Positions 51,123-59,411 of a DNA stretch of 64,000 nucleotides are shown here, piece after piece. This DNA comes from JANNYA01 sp031422315. GTDB lineage: Bacteria > Pseudomonadota > Gammaproteobacteria > Xanthomonadales > SZUA-5. The position numbers and the translations under genes are program-made. The number at the start of each line of letters is the position of its first letter. Positions within the stretch are counted from its first letter, which is position 1. The notes beneath the pieces were generated by a model. The model ran no database searches, was not told the DNA's origin, and saw only the letters and a list, made by a program, of their open reading frames with translations. The DNA lies in NCBI GenBank assembly GCA_031422315.1, contig JANOQN010000066.1:1-64000 (forward strand), in the 5' to 3' direction.

Positions 51123-51896
51123 TCAGGGCGATAAAGCGTCCCCTTGTTTCGGCGGCGCTAGCCAAAATGTGCAAGCAATGCCAGCCAGCACGACCGCCAA
51201 ACGCATGGTATTGCCCAACCAACCCCCTATCGCGTTCTGACCTAGGTCAAAAACGAGCCACAGGCTATTGAGCCCAACATGCATAAAAATCGGCGGCCAA
51301 AGATTGTAATTCCAACGTACAAATAGCCAGCCAAACAATATGCCGCCTGCTGCGGTGATAGCAATGACACCCGCCGCGGAGCCTAAATCCGAACCTTGCC
51401 AAATATGCACGGCGCCAAAAAACGCAGCAGGGCAAAGGCAAGCCGCAATAAATGGCCATCGACAAATCCGCATCAGAATGCCAATCGCTAATCCGCGATA
51501 GAAGAACTCTTCAGTCATAGGCCCGGCTACTGATTTCCAAAGCACGTCAGCGGTTTCGAATCCCTGTGCGATGGGTGCTGTAGTAAGACATATCAGCAAT
51601 ACAGGTAAAAAAATAATTGCTGCCCAAAGCAGTGGCCGCTTGATCGGTGCTAGCACGCCACTAAGCGCTATCAAGGTTTTCGGGTGGCAAGCTGCGGCTA
51701 TGGAAACCGCAATCAGCATAAAAGCAATATCACTTAACGTCGCGAGAAGCGAGCGCATGTACGGGAAATATTCGTTCACAAACGCAAAGCGCATGACGTT
51801 GCCGCTAAAACATGAATAAAGTAGCGCAGCCATCACAGCTGTGGCGACAATATGCCGGTTGGTTGAAATGCTTGCGTGCGTTTTTCTTGCGTCCAT
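51123..51896 (-). CDS. CPBP-family intramembrane glutamic endopeptidase
   Basis: The 257-residue protein has about seven transmembrane helices. The CPBP (Abi, Rce1-like) motifs are intact: TEEFFYRGLAIGILMR near residue 141 (EExxxR), then AFFGAVHIWQGS near 170 (FxxxH) and the third motif IFMHVGLNSLWL near 228 (HxxxN). Family enzymes cleave peptides within or near the membrane, as in bacteriocin self-protection or prenyl protein processing, but the substrate here is unknown. It is flanked by an unrelated secreted protein and an AraC regulator transcribed away from it. Confidence 0.87.
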   Translation of the reverse strand: MDARKTHASISTNRHIVATAVMAALLYSCFSGNVMRFAFVNEYFPYMRSLLATLSDIAFMLIAVSIAAACHPKTLIALSGVLAPIKRPLLWAAIIFLPVLLICLTTAPIAQGFETADVLWKSVAGPMTEEFFYRGLAIGILMRICRWPFIAACLCPAAFFGAVHIWQGSDLGSAAGVIAITAAGGILFGWLFVRWNYNLWPPIFMHVGLNSLWLVFDLGQNAIGGWLGNTMRLAVVLAGIACTFWLAPPKQGDALSP

Positions 51897-51981
51897 CGTG
51901 CCTAGCTCGTTAAATCCAATACCGTACCTTAGCTAATTAACTGGCGCTTGCATTGAAGATATCGGACATGAACAACTAATC

Positions 51982-52830
51982 GTGACACCCGCAATACTTA
52001 AGATGGAGCCAGGGCCGGCCGATTTGGCGCCTTTTCTGGTAGGTTTTGTGCATCGTGATGATTTTCAGGGTGGAAGCGTCGTGCGTCTTTTGCCAGAAGT
52101 GCGCTGCTCAATCCAAATCATGCTGGCCGATCCGCTTTGGCTGCGCGCAGCCAATTCCGGTGCCTGCTGGGTTAAAGTTCCGCGCGTGTCACTTTGGTGG
52201 CCCAAATACGATTGGTGTTATGGATTTTCAAAGCGCCATATTGTGGCGTACGCGGTCGCATTGACACCCGGAGCGCTGAAACGGTTGACCGGTTTACCAA
52301 TCAGTGCGGGTGTTAACTCGGTGCAAGCGCTGAGTCAATTCAGCGCTCAGCTTTGTGAAAAGTTAGATCCAAGGCCCTCAGAAAGTTTTGATGTGTGGCG
52401 CGCTCGGGCGATTATTAATCTGCGCGCATTTTTCACTGCCTCAGGACCAGTCGAGGATGCACTATTGCAGGCCGCAACTGTTCTCAGCACCGGCGATGGC
52501 ACCGTCGTCGCCAACGCTGCCAAAGCGGTTGGCTATTCTCAAAGGCAGTTCCAGCGCGTGTTTAAGGACCTCTATGGCGTGTCGCCCAAACACTACCAGC
52601 GCGCCATTCGTGTTGACCGAATGGTGCGGCAAATGCACCTAAACGCCTGGGAAAAAGACGACTTTGATGGTGCAATCACCTTTGCCGATCAGCCCCACGC
52701 CATTCGTGAATTCCGTGCGCTGACTGGCATGACGCCGCGCCAGTATGCTTTAGCAAAGCGTAGCAACGATGCAACGTTAAGGTCAGTCCCAGTTCAAGGA
52801 ATAGCTCCGCCGGAAGCCGAGCTGGACTAA
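51982..52830 (+). CDS. AraC-family transcriptional regulator
   Basis: The 282-residue protein starts at GTG 51982. The C-terminal AraC DNA-binding domain is at about 170-265: VVANAAKAVGYSQRQFQRVFKDLYGVSPKHYQRAIRVDRMVRQM, then the second HTH segment GAITFADQPHAIREFRALTGMTPRQY. The N-terminal domain of about 160 residues is unlike the arabinose cupin, close to the DUF6597-type in AraC proteins of unknown effector. It is convergent with hslV, overlapping its end by 4 bases. Confidence 0.85.
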   Translation: MTPAILKMEPGPADLAPFLVGFVHRDDFQGGSVVRLLPEVRCSIQIMLADPLWLRAANSGACWVKVPRVSLWWPKYDWCYGFSKRHIVAYAVALTPGALKRLTGLPISAGVNSVQALSQFSAQLCEKLDPRPSESFDVWRARAIINLRAFFTASGPVEDALLQAATVLSTGDGTVVANAAKAVGYSQRQFQRVFKDLYGVSPKHYQRAIRVDRMVRQMHLNAWEKDDFDGAITFADQPHAIREFRALTGMTPRQYALAKRSNDATLRSVPVQGIAPPEAELD

Positions 52831-53366
52831 TCCTTGATTTCCTCGATCGTGGTGTTGCCGTTGGTGTAAACGCAAATGTCGGCTGCAATACGTAAGGACT
52901 TTTCCACGATCATGCGCGGGCTAAAATCGGTGTTTTCAAACAGCGCTTTTGCAGCTGATAGCGCATAGTTACCGCCAGAACCAATAGCAATCAAGCCTTG
53001 CTCAGGCTCTAATACATCGCCGTTGCCAGTTAAAATCAAGCTGGCGTGTTTATCGGCCACCGCGAGCATGGCTTCCAGGCGCGCAAGCCGGCGCTCAGTG
53101 CGCCAATCCTTTGCTAGCTCTACAGCCGCGCGAACCAAATGGCCGGAGTGTTTTTCGAGCTTGGTTTCAAACAGCTCAAACAGCGTGAAGGCATCCGCAG
53201 TTGCGCCCGCAAATCCCGCAATTACATCGCCTTTGCCGAGCCGGCGAACCTTGCGCGCATTGCCTTTGATGATGGTAGGCCCAAGCGATACCTGCCCATC
53301 GCCGCCAATAACCACGTTTGCGCCGCGCCGGACCGAGACGATGGTGGTGCCGTGAAATTGTTCCAT
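52827..53366 (-). CDS. hslV: ATP-dependent protease peptidase subunit HslV (ClpQ)
   Basis: The 179-residue protein starts at ATG 53366; the longer in-frame reading from 53432 is not needed. The propeptide MEQFHG precedes the catalytic Thr of TTIVSVRRG. GDGQVSLGPTIIKGNARKVRRL, GDVIAGFAGATADAFTLFELFETKL, RLEAMLAVADKHASLILTGNGDVLEPEQGLIAIGSGGNYALSAAKAL and the C-terminus are all typical. HslV forms a 12-subunit chamber that needs the HslU ATPase. hslU is normally the next gene, but here the space downstream is taken by a convergent AraC gene, so hslU must be elsewhere or missing. Confidence 0.95.
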   Translation of the reverse strand: MEQFHGTTIVSVRRGANVVIGGDGQVSLGPTIIKGNARKVRRLGKGDVIAGFAGATADAFTLFELFETKLEKHSGHLVRAAVELAKDWRTERRLARLEAMLAVADKHASLILTGNGDVLEPEQGLIAIGSGGNYALSAAKALFENTDFSPRMIVEKSLRIAADICVYTNGNTTIEEIKD

Positions 53367-53709
53367 GAGTTTTAACCTTGGCTGCGCATGTTTGATTGGG
53401 ATTGAAGATGCGGGCGGGCCTTGGCAATTCAACCGGCTGTTTGTGATCCGCGTAGAGTAATTTAAACGATGCGATTTGAGCGGACCACGTTCTAGAGTAA
53501 AAACCCAAATAAAATCATTAGCTTACTGAATAATAAACAGGATTGTGAAGGCAATGTGCGCCACTCAAAGCTAGTGCCAATGTTCTATCGCTCGGCCCTA
53601 TCTTGGCCGTATCGACAGCGCATCAACGCAGGCTGCTCGATCAAGCAGCATCTGCGCCAGTGGCGTTTATGCATCCTCGTCGTTATCGAAAACAAAAATG
53701 GAGTCCATC
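53367..53709. other. Intergenic region between hslV and the phasin gene
   Basis: The 343 bases separate two divergent genes and must hold two promoters. I see only AT-rich stretches around 53455-53540 (TAATTTAAACGAT, TAAAATCATTAGC) and no convincing -35/-10 pair, hairpin or small reading frame. The phasin gene has GGAG upstream of its ATG. Confidence 0.5.
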
Positions 53710-54171
53710 ATGGCCGCTCGCAAAATCAACACCACCCCGAAATCTACCCTCAAATCAAACGTTAAAAGCCTTTCAAAGAAAGTCAGCAAAAACGTCAACC
53801 TGCAAAGCAATGATGCGCGCGACACTGCACGTGATCTTTGGTTAGCCTCCATGGGCGTTGCTGCCCGCGTTCGTACCCAAGGCGAACAGCTGATTGGCAA
53901 AGTCATCTCCGGCGGTATGGATTTTCGTAAAGATGCTACCAAACTGGTTAGCAACGTAACCGGCGACGTGCAAGAGCAAGCGAACGGCTTTTTGGCGCAG
54001 GTTAAAGGCGCAACGGCTGCAAACTTGAACTGGGCGTCCGGCAAAATGGAAGCATCCATGGGTAAAGTGCTTGGCCGTTTGGGCGTGCCGTCCAAATCCG
54101 AAGTACAAGAGCTGAGCCGCCGCGTTAGCGATCTGCAAAAGCAAGTCAAAGCGATGAAAAAAGCAGCTTAA
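53710..54171 (+). CDS. Phasin-family polyhydroxyalkanoate granule protein
   Basis: The protein has 153 residues from ATG 53710 with GGAG a few bases before; another ATG at 53698 is in frame. The basic Lys/Ser-rich N-terminus resembles the PhaF/PhaI type. The helical core (ARDLWLASMGVAARVRTQGEQLIGKVI and QEQANGFLAQVKGA) binds the polymer surface, and the C-terminal KSEVQELSRRVSDLQKQVKAM forms a coiled coil typical of phasins. The acetyl-CoA acetyltransferase gene about 3.4 kb away fits polyhydroxyalkanoate metabolism; the polymerase gene phaC is not in the window. Confidence 0.85.
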   Translation: MAARKINTTPKSTLKSNVKSLSKKVSKNVNLQSNDARDTARDLWLASMGVAARVRTQGEQLIGKVISGGMDFRKDATKLVSNVTGDVQEQANGFLAQVKGATAANLNWASGKMEASMGKVLGRLGVPSKSEVQELSRRVSDLQKQVKAMKKAA

Positions 54172-54198
54172 CTGGCATCCATTGCCGAAAGGCAGGCT

Positions 54199-54233
54199 AA
54201 AAAACCGCAGCTTGATTCGCTGCGGTTTTTTTT
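54199..54233 (+). terminator. Intrinsic terminator of the phasin gene
   Basis: An AAAAAACCGCAGC / GCTGCGGTTTTTT hairpin with a 7-base loop is followed by a T run. It lies 28 bases after the stop codon. Confidence 0.9.
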
Positions 54234-54332
54234 CGCCTTGAAATTGCGAGAGAGATTGGGTTTGTGAAATGGCTAAAGTGTAGGCTAGGCTAAAAATTTC
54301 CTGAAGCAAATGCATGAATTCGCAAGAGTTGC

Positions 54333-54361
54333 TTGTTCTAACGCCCGGAAAAAGCTATATA
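54333..54361 (+). promoter_or_regulatory. Candidate sigma-70 promoter of rpmB-rpmG
   Basis: TTGTTC (-35) and TATATA (-10) are separated by 17 bases and lie about 64 bases before the rpmB ATG, which itself has GAGGTG upstream. Confidence 0.55.
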
Positions 54362-54424
54362 TCTACGGATAACGTTTCGCTGGATTGCGAAGCACGATTT
54401 TCATGGATTGAATAGAGGTGATGT

Positions 54425-54661
54425 ATGGCGCGAGTATGCCAAATTACGGGCAAACGTCCGCAAGTCGGAAACAACGTTTCCCACGCGAATAACCGAACCA
54501 AACGCCGTTTTCTGCCTAATTTACAGTGGCATCGCTTTTGGGTTGCGTCAGAAAACCGCTTCATCCGCATGCGCGTAAGCACTGCGGCAATGCGAACCAT
54601 AGACAAGAACGGTATTGATTCCGTACTGGCTGACCTGCGTGCGCAGGTTGGCAAAGCTTAG
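54425..54661 (+). CDS. rpmB: 50S ribosomal protein L28
   Basis: The 78-residue protein has the family N-terminus ARVCQITGKRPQVGNNVSHANNRTKRRFLPNL and the ending LADLRAQVGKA. It binds the large ribosomal subunit. A good GAGGTG precedes the ATG. rpmG follows after 20 bases, the usual operon. Confidence 0.97.
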   Translation: MARVCQITGKRPQVGNNVSHANNRTKRRFLPNLQWHRFWVASENRFIRMRVSTAAMRTIDKNGIDSVLADLRAQVGKA

Positions 54662-54681
54662 TAACCACCTGGAGCACACCG

Positions 54682-54837
54682 ATGCGCGATAAAATCAAGC
54701 TAGTTTCCTCGGCTGGTACCGGCCATTTCTACACCACCGACAAAAACAAAAAAACGACGCCTAACAAGCTCGAGTTCAAAAAATTCGATCCAGTTGCTCG
54801 CAAGCACGTCATCTACAAAGAATACAAGATCAAGTAA
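54682..54837 (+). CDS. rpmG: 50S ribosomal protein L33
   Basis: This gene of 51 codons starts at ATG 54682 (GGAG upstream) and ends at TAA 54835-54837. The protein reads MRDKIKLVSSAGTGHFYTTD onward, with KKTTPNKLEFKKFDPVARKH and ending YKEYKIK, the standard L33 pattern. It lacks the CxxC zinc motifs of the C+ form, so it is the zinc-independent type. It is short enough to be missed by gene finders with a 60-residue cutoff. Confidence 0.97.
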   Translation: MRDKIKLVSSAGTGHFYTTDKNKKTTPNKLEFKKFDPVARKHVIYKEYKIK

Positions 54838-54864
54838 TTGATCCGACCTAGTTTGCCAAATAGG

Positions 54865-54896
54865 AAAACCGCAGCTTAGTCTGCGGTTTTTTTTTT
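54865..54896 (+). terminator. Intrinsic terminator of rpmB-rpmG
   Basis: An AAAACCGCAG / CTGCGGTTTT hairpin with 6-base loop is followed by a long T run, 27 bases after the rpmG stop. Confidence 0.92.
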
Positions 54897-54948
54897 GGTG
54901 TGCGGAAAATCTTTGGCCTCCATCACGATGCGCTTCGAGGCGCAGTTC

Positions 54949-56799
54949 TTACTCTTGCTCCGGTGTGGGCTTGCCAGAATAAAGACCAATAATTGTTGCT
55001 AGAAAATCTCCACTGTTGGGTTCGCGCGCGGCACGATCAAGATGTATATCTGCGGCAATTTGCGCGCCGTTCGACGGGGTTTTGGTGACCCACCGGCTGC
55101 TATTTCCGGCAAGCTTTAGCGCGTAGCTAGCGTCAGCGGTGTAAAGGTCAATCTGATCGCGCGGCATGCCGCGCGCATGCAACACTTGAGTGGCGGCAAC
55201 TGCTGGCGTGCGAAATATAAGTCCTTGATGCGCAGCACGGCAATTTTGCCTTGGACTCACTAAATCGCGCAGCGAAATCGGAATATCCAGCTGTTGCGCC
55301 AGCTGTGGCAACGCGCCTTTGGGCAAATCCGAAGCGCCGAAAACAAACATAGGCACTCTTGCGAATGCTGATTCGCTGTAACGCGCGACTTCCTCGCTGC
55401 GCATCGGCGTCATAGCACGATGATCGCCGGTGATGAGTAAAATACCTTTCTCGAAAAAACCTGAGTTTGCGAGCGATTGATAGAAATCCACCAAGCTACT
55501 GTCTAACTTGGCGAATGCTTGCGCCTCATCGTGCGCGCCTGTTTCACGAATCAAAAAAGGCTGATGTGTGCCAACCGTGAGCAATGCTGCGGCAAACGCT
55601 TGATTTGCAGAAATCTCATTCGAGCGCCATTGATTAAAACGCGCGAACAGCTGTGAATCATCTGCAGCATTGAACAATGCACGCGGTTTGTCAGCATAAA
55701 ATGGCGCTTCAGAACCCTCAAAATGGGAGAATTGCATCTGTTTAAGCCAGCTTTGTTTGTCGACAAAACTGAGTGTGCCAGTGGTAAAAAACGCGCTAAG
55801 CAAGCCCGAATCGTTCGCGGCTTTGGCAAAGCCAAGCGCAGGATCAGCAAAGCCTGTGAATGCGTCCATGCTGGAGTAACGATTAAATCCAGGTATTGGT
55901 GTTCTGCCCCCAAGCGCCGCAATCATGCCGCCGTCAGTGGTGAAGCCGTTCGCATAGAAATTCTCGAACCACGTGCCATGCTGGCGCGCCAATGCATCAA
56001 GCTTCGGAACAAAGCTGGCCTTGGCGGCATAATTATCAGAATGGTAGCTAGATAGCGATTCTACCAGCACCAAAATCACCGAGCGCGCTTTTCCTTGACC
56101 TGTAGTGCAAATAGGGGCGGGCGCAGCTAGCGTTTTTTGCTGGTTTAAAAACTCCGAGCTATACGGTGCATTCATTTGTTGGCTTAGATTGAGCTCGACC
56201 CAGTTTTGATAGGCGTCAGCATGCACGTAACCTGGAAATTGATTGCGCGCCAAACCCGCGCCTGACGCGATCAGGATGGCAATGGCTAATCCGACGAAAG
56301 CTATGGCGCGCGGCAGCGCAGCATTGCGCCACACACCGATTCCGATAATGATAAAGCCCAGAAGCAAAGTCACGGCGCCGACCATGTGTGTGAGCGAAAA
56401 CGATTTCCTGGCAATGACGGAAATCGCGTCAAATTCATGGCGATATTTAAACAGATCAGCAATCATCAGACGCTGCGATAGCAGCTTAAATACAGCCAGA
56501 TCAGCCAACAGTAGCGTGAGCAAAATCAGTATTGGCACGACAAGCAAAACCCGAATTAATCGGCTTTTAATACTTATCAACAGTGTTAAATAGCCAAGAA
56601 TAGCAGCCAACAGCGTTAAATCATGCGCGAGCGCGGGCTTGTAAAAACAGGCGTTGCAGCCAACGATTGCTGAATAAGTCGCGTCTGCCATCTGCGCACG
56701 AATGAGCGCGTAAGCTGCGAAAAATAGGCAAATCAACATCAACGCAGTGATGCCCCAACGAGAACCACTTGGGCTGGTGCGGGCTGCGATTACTGGCAT
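54949..56799 (-). CDS. LTA-synthase-like sulfatase-fold membrane enzyme
   Basis: The 616-residue protein has about five transmembrane helices in the first 200 residues, then a periplasmic alkaline-phosphatase/sulfatase-fold domain. VILVLVESLSSYH near residue 240 (metal-binding Glu), FYANGFTTDGGMIAALGG near 285 (nucleophilic Thr) and LLITGDHRAMTP near 470 (Asp-His ligands) mark the active site. Family members transfer phosphoglycerol or phosphoethanolamine onto glycans or lipids (LtaS, OpgB). It is not closely like either, so the substrate is open. It is single, bounded by terminators on both sides. Confidence 0.8.
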   Translation of the reverse strand: MPVIAARTSPSGSRWGITALMLICLFFAAYALIRAQMADATYSAIVGCNACFYKPALAHDLTLLAAILGYLTLLISIKSRLIRVLLVVPILILLTLLLADLAVFKLLSQRLMIADLFKYRHEFDAISVIARKSFSLTHMVGAVTLLLGFIIIGIGVWRNAALPRAIAFVGLAIAILIASGAGLARNQFPGYVHADAYQNWVELNLSQQMNAPYSSEFLNQQKTLAAPAPICTTGQGKARSVILVLVESLSSYHSDNYAAKASFVPKLDALARQHGTWFENFYANGFTTDGGMIAALGGRTPIPGFNRYSSMDAFTGFADPALGFAKAANDSGLLSAFFTTGTLSFVDKQSWLKQMQFSHFEGSEAPFYADKPRALFNAADDSQLFARFNQWRSNEISANQAFAAALLTVGTHQPFLIRETGAHDEAQAFAKLDSSLVDFYQSLANSGFFEKGILLITGDHRAMTPMRSEEVARYSESAFARVPMFVFGASDLPKGALPQLAQQLDIPISLRDLVSPRQNCRAAHQGLIFRTPAVAATQVLHARGMPRDQIDLYTADASYALKLAGNSSRWVTKTPSNGAQIAADIHLDRAAREPNSGDFLATIIGLYSGKPTPEQE

Positions 56800-56889
56800 C
56801 AGTTACTCAAATTCAAATACAAGCCCGCAACCTTAAGCGTTTGCAAGGCATTACGCATCTGCAAATTGCAGGCAAAGATTTTTCTGCTC

Positions 56890-56918
56890 AAAAAAAAGGC
56901 GCGTAGGCGCCTTTTTTT
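56890..56918 (-). terminator. Intrinsic terminator of rplS
   Basis: A hairpin with perfect 12-base arms including A and T tracts (AAAAAAAGGCGC / GCGCCTTTTTTT, 4-base loop) lies 27 bases after the rplS stop. It may work in both directions. Confidence 0.92.
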
Positions 56919-56944
56919 CTTAAGCAAAGCGCCTAATTACGCGC

Positions 56945-57301
56945 TTAGTTAAGTGGCACGCCCAAATCTTCTTTGATACGGGCTGCTTTACCAGTCAAAT
57001 CGCGCAGATAGTAAAGCTTGGCGGAGCGAACTTTACCACGGCGTTTGATCTGTACCGATTCAATGGCAGGCGCGTAATACGGAAATACGCGTTCAACTTT
57101 GACGCCGTGCGAGTTCTTCAATACGGTGAACGAGGAGTTAAATCCGCGATCACGGCGGGCGATTACGACGCCTTCATAGGCCTGGACGCGCTCGCGCGTG
57201 CCCTCTTTGACCTTAACGCTAACAACAACCGTATCGCCGGGGCGAAAGTTCGGCAGAGCGCGCGTCATCATTTCTTTTTCGAGTGTCTGAATAATATTCA
57301 T
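56945..57301 (-). CDS. rplS: 50S ribosomal protein L19
   Basis: The 118-residue protein has the family pattern NIIQTLEKEMMTRALPNFRPGDTVVVSVKVKEGTRERVQAYEGVVIARRDRG and RVFPYYAPAIESVQIKRRGKVRSAKLYYLRDLTGKAARIKE. L19 lies at the 30S-50S interface. In most proteobacteria rplS closes an rpsP-rimM-trmD-rplS operon; here no such gene lies upstream, where a divergent thiolase gene begins. TATACT, at about 57343-57348 on the minus strand, could be its own -10 element. Confidence 0.96.
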   Translation of the reverse strand: MNIIQTLEKEMMTRALPNFRPGDTVVVSVKVKEGTRERVQAYEGVVIARRDRGFNSSFTVLKNSHGVKVERVFPYYAPAIESVQIKRRGKVRSAKLYYLRDLTGKAARIKEDLGVPLN

Positions 57302-57536
57302 GGCGTTCCTTGCCGGTCGGGGTGCTAATCGTTAGCCGAGAAGTATAGCCATTGACTGTGCGAAAGTGCCAGCATGGCGGACAACTGCAAGGCTCGACAA
57401 GGGATTTTGTTAAGGAAACATCTGACTGAGCCGTAGTTTGGCTAACTTATCCAGCCTAGATTTGGATAACAGAGTGAATTCACATGCGGCTAACGGCATA
57501 CTTGCGCGCCGTTTCCCCAACTATCAGGAGTTCTTC

Positions 57537-58712
57537 ATGTCAGACGTCGTCATTGTCGCCGCTCAGCGCACCGCAATTGGTTCATTCAATGGCGCGTTTA
57601 GCGCAGTAAGCGCACCCACCTTAGGCGCGCAGGCCATAAAAGGCGCTATGGACGCCGCCAAAGTGGACGTGAATAGTGTGGATGAAGTGCTGATGGGCTG
57701 CGTTTTGCCCGCAGGCGTTGGGCAAGCGCCCGCCCGTCAAGCCGCGATGGGCGCAGGTTTAGCGCTGCACACACCGTGCACCACGATAAGCAAAGTGTGC
57801 GGTTCGGGTATGCGAGCGATCATGTCGGGGTTCGATGCAATCAAAGCGGGCTCTGCCAGCGTGGTAGTTGCCGGTGGCATGGAATCTATGACCAACGCAC
57901 CGTATTTGTTGCCGAAAGCGCGCTCCGGCTATCGCTATGGTCACGGCGAAGTGTTGGATCACATGGCGCTGGATGGTTTACAAAACGCTGCAGATCGCCG
58001 TGCTATGGGAGAATTTGGCGAAATGTGCGCCGATAAAGAATCGTTTTCGAGAGCTGATCAAGATGCGTTTGCTACCCAAAGCGTGCAGCGCGCGCAGGCT
58101 GCATTAGCATCCGGCGCGTTCACGGCAGAAGTTGTTCCCGTCACGGTTGCCGGTAGAAAAGGCGATGTCATCGTCGCCGGCGATGAAGAACCAGGCAATT
58201 GTGACATCAGTAAAATCACCACGCTTAAGCCAGCGTTTAAGAAAGATGGCTCAGTCACCGCGGCCAGTTCGAGCAAAATTTCCGATGGTGCAGCCGCTTT
58301 AGTGTTGATGAGCGCCGAGCATGCAAAGGCCAGCGGCACCATCGCACTGGCAAAAGTTGTTGCGCATGCCAACCATGCACAGGCGCCCGAATGGTTCACC
58401 ACGGCCCCAATCGGCGCGATTGAAAAAGTCGTCAAAAAAGCCGGCTGGACTATGCAAGGTGTTGATTTATTTGAAATAAATGAAGCATTTGCCGTAGTTA
58501 CCATGGCTGCAATCAAAGGCTTGGCGCTTGATCCGGCGAAGGTCAATGTTAATGGCGGCGCTTGCGCTTTGGGGCACCCGATTGGGGCGTCTGGCGCGCG
58601 CATCGTGGTAACACTGATTCATGCACTGCGCGCCCGCGGACTTAAACGCGGCGTGGCTAGCCTTTGCATTGGCGGTGGTGAGGCTACTGCCTTAGCGGTA
58701 GAACTCGTATAG
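57537..58712 (+). CDS. phaA: Acetyl-CoA C-acetyltransferase (thiolase)
   Basis: The protein has 391 residues from ATG 57537 with AGGAG upstream; the in-frame extension from 57438 is non-homologous. The reactive Cys is in TISKVCGSGMRAIM near residue 88, the catalytic His in GACALGHPIGASGARI near 347 and the second Cys in GVASLCIGGGEATAL near 377. The enzyme condenses two acetyl-CoA to acetoacetyl-CoA, the first step to polyhydroxybutyrate, or runs in reverse in degradation. The nearby phasin supports the phaA reading, but atoB-like use is possible. Confidence 0.92.
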   Translation: MSDVVIVAAQRTAIGSFNGAFSAVSAPTLGAQAIKGAMDAAKVDVNSVDEVLMGCVLPAGVGQAPARQAAMGAGLALHTPCTTISKVCGSGMRAIMSGFDAIKAGSASVVVAGGMESMTNAPYLLPKARSGYRYGHGEVLDHMALDGLQNAADRRAMGEFGEMCADKESFSRADQDAFATQSVQRAQAALASGAFTAEVVPVTVAGRKGDVIVAGDEEPGNCDISKITTLKPAFKKDGSVTAASSSKISDGAAALVLMSAEHAKASGTIALAKVVAHANHAQAPEWFTTAPIGAIEKVVKKAGWTMQGVDLFEINEAFAVVTMAAIKGLALDPAKVNVNGGACALGHPIGASGARIVVTLIHALRARGLKRGVASLCIGGGEATALAVELV

Positions 58713-58743
58713 AATCCGCGCTCGAATAAACACGTAAGATTTG

Positions 58744-58773
58744 GCCCGTTAGTCTTGGCGGGCAGTTTTTTTT
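58744..58773 (+). terminator. Intrinsic terminator of the thiolase gene
   Basis: A GCCCG / CGGGC hairpin with a 10-base loop is followed, after AG, by eight T. Confidence 0.75.
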
Positions 58774-58822
58774 ACTGTGTGCGTTTTGCACACCCACTTG
58801 TCGTTAACGTCTGGAGCTTCTC

Positions 58823-59281
58823 ATGAACCTAAATAAACTCGTACTCGCTGCCGCTATGGCCGCTGCACTCGCCGCTTGCGGTGATTCCACCACTGAAGCA
58901 CCTGTTGCTGCTGCGCCTGCAACAGAAATTGCAGCCCCAGTAGTTGATGCTGCTGCTGACGCTGCTAAAGCCGCTGGCGATATGGCCGCTGCTGCCGGCA
59001 CGATGGCAACCGACGCTGGCGCTGCTGCTGGCACGATGGCAACCGATGCAGCTGCTGCTGCTGGCACCATGGCTGCTGATGCTGGCGCTGCCGCTGGCAC
59101 GATGGCAACTGACGCCGCTGCTGCTGCTGGCACGATGGCAACTGACGCCGCCGCTGCTGCTGGCACAATGGCAACCGACGCAGCTGCCGCTGGCGCCGCT
59201 GCTGCAACCGCAACCGTTGACGCAGCTGCTACCGCAGTTGACGCCGCCGCTGCACCAGCTGCAATGGAAGAAAAGAAGTAA
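58823..59281 (+). CDS. Alanine-rich lipoprotein with 11-residue repeats
   Basis: The 152-residue protein has a lipoprotein signal with lipobox LAAC (Cys19) and a mature part that is over half Ala. Residues about 59-124 are six tandem copies of an 11-residue unit, GTMATDAAAAA with small changes. An 11-residue period suggests a long amphipathic helix like those of LEA or YtxH-like proteins. It ends in the charged MEEKK. It probably lies on the inner leaflet of the outer membrane. Function unknown. It has its own terminator. Confidence 0.8.
   Translation: MNLNKLVLAAAMAAALAACGDSTTEAPVAAAPATEIAAPVVDAAADAAKAAGDMAAAAGTMATDAGAAAGTMATDAAAAAGTMAADAGAAAGTMATDAAAAAGTMATDAAAAAGTMATDAAAAGAAAATATVDAAATAVDAAAAPAAMEEKK
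58997..59194 (+). repeat. Six tandem 33-bp repeats in the lipoprotein gene
   Basis: GGCACGATGGCAAC-like units start at 58997, 59030, 59063, 59096, 59129 and 59162, each 33 bases. Copy number variation would keep the reading frame. Confidence 0.9.
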
Positions 59282-59304
59282 ATCGATAGCTTTAAATTCG
59301 ATTG

Positions 59305-59334
59305 AAAAAAGAGCCCGCAAGGGCTCTTTTTTTT
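59305..59334 (+). terminator. Intrinsic terminator of the lipoprotein gene
   Basis: An AAAAAAGAGCCC / GGGCTCTTTTTT hairpin with a GCAA tetraloop is followed by T residues, 24 bases after the stop. Confidence 0.93.
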
Positions 59335-59411
59335 GCCTTGGATTTCCACGGGCGGGCAACAAACATGCAAATTGCGATTGCCACCGTGCAACCCTACGAA
59401 GACAATCACGT

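Noticed and set aside
58944..59411. N-terminal extension of the GyrB-like protein through the lipoprotein repeats
   Set aside because: The frame crosses a strong terminator and is a repeat shadow; gyrase-like sequence begins at ATG 59412.
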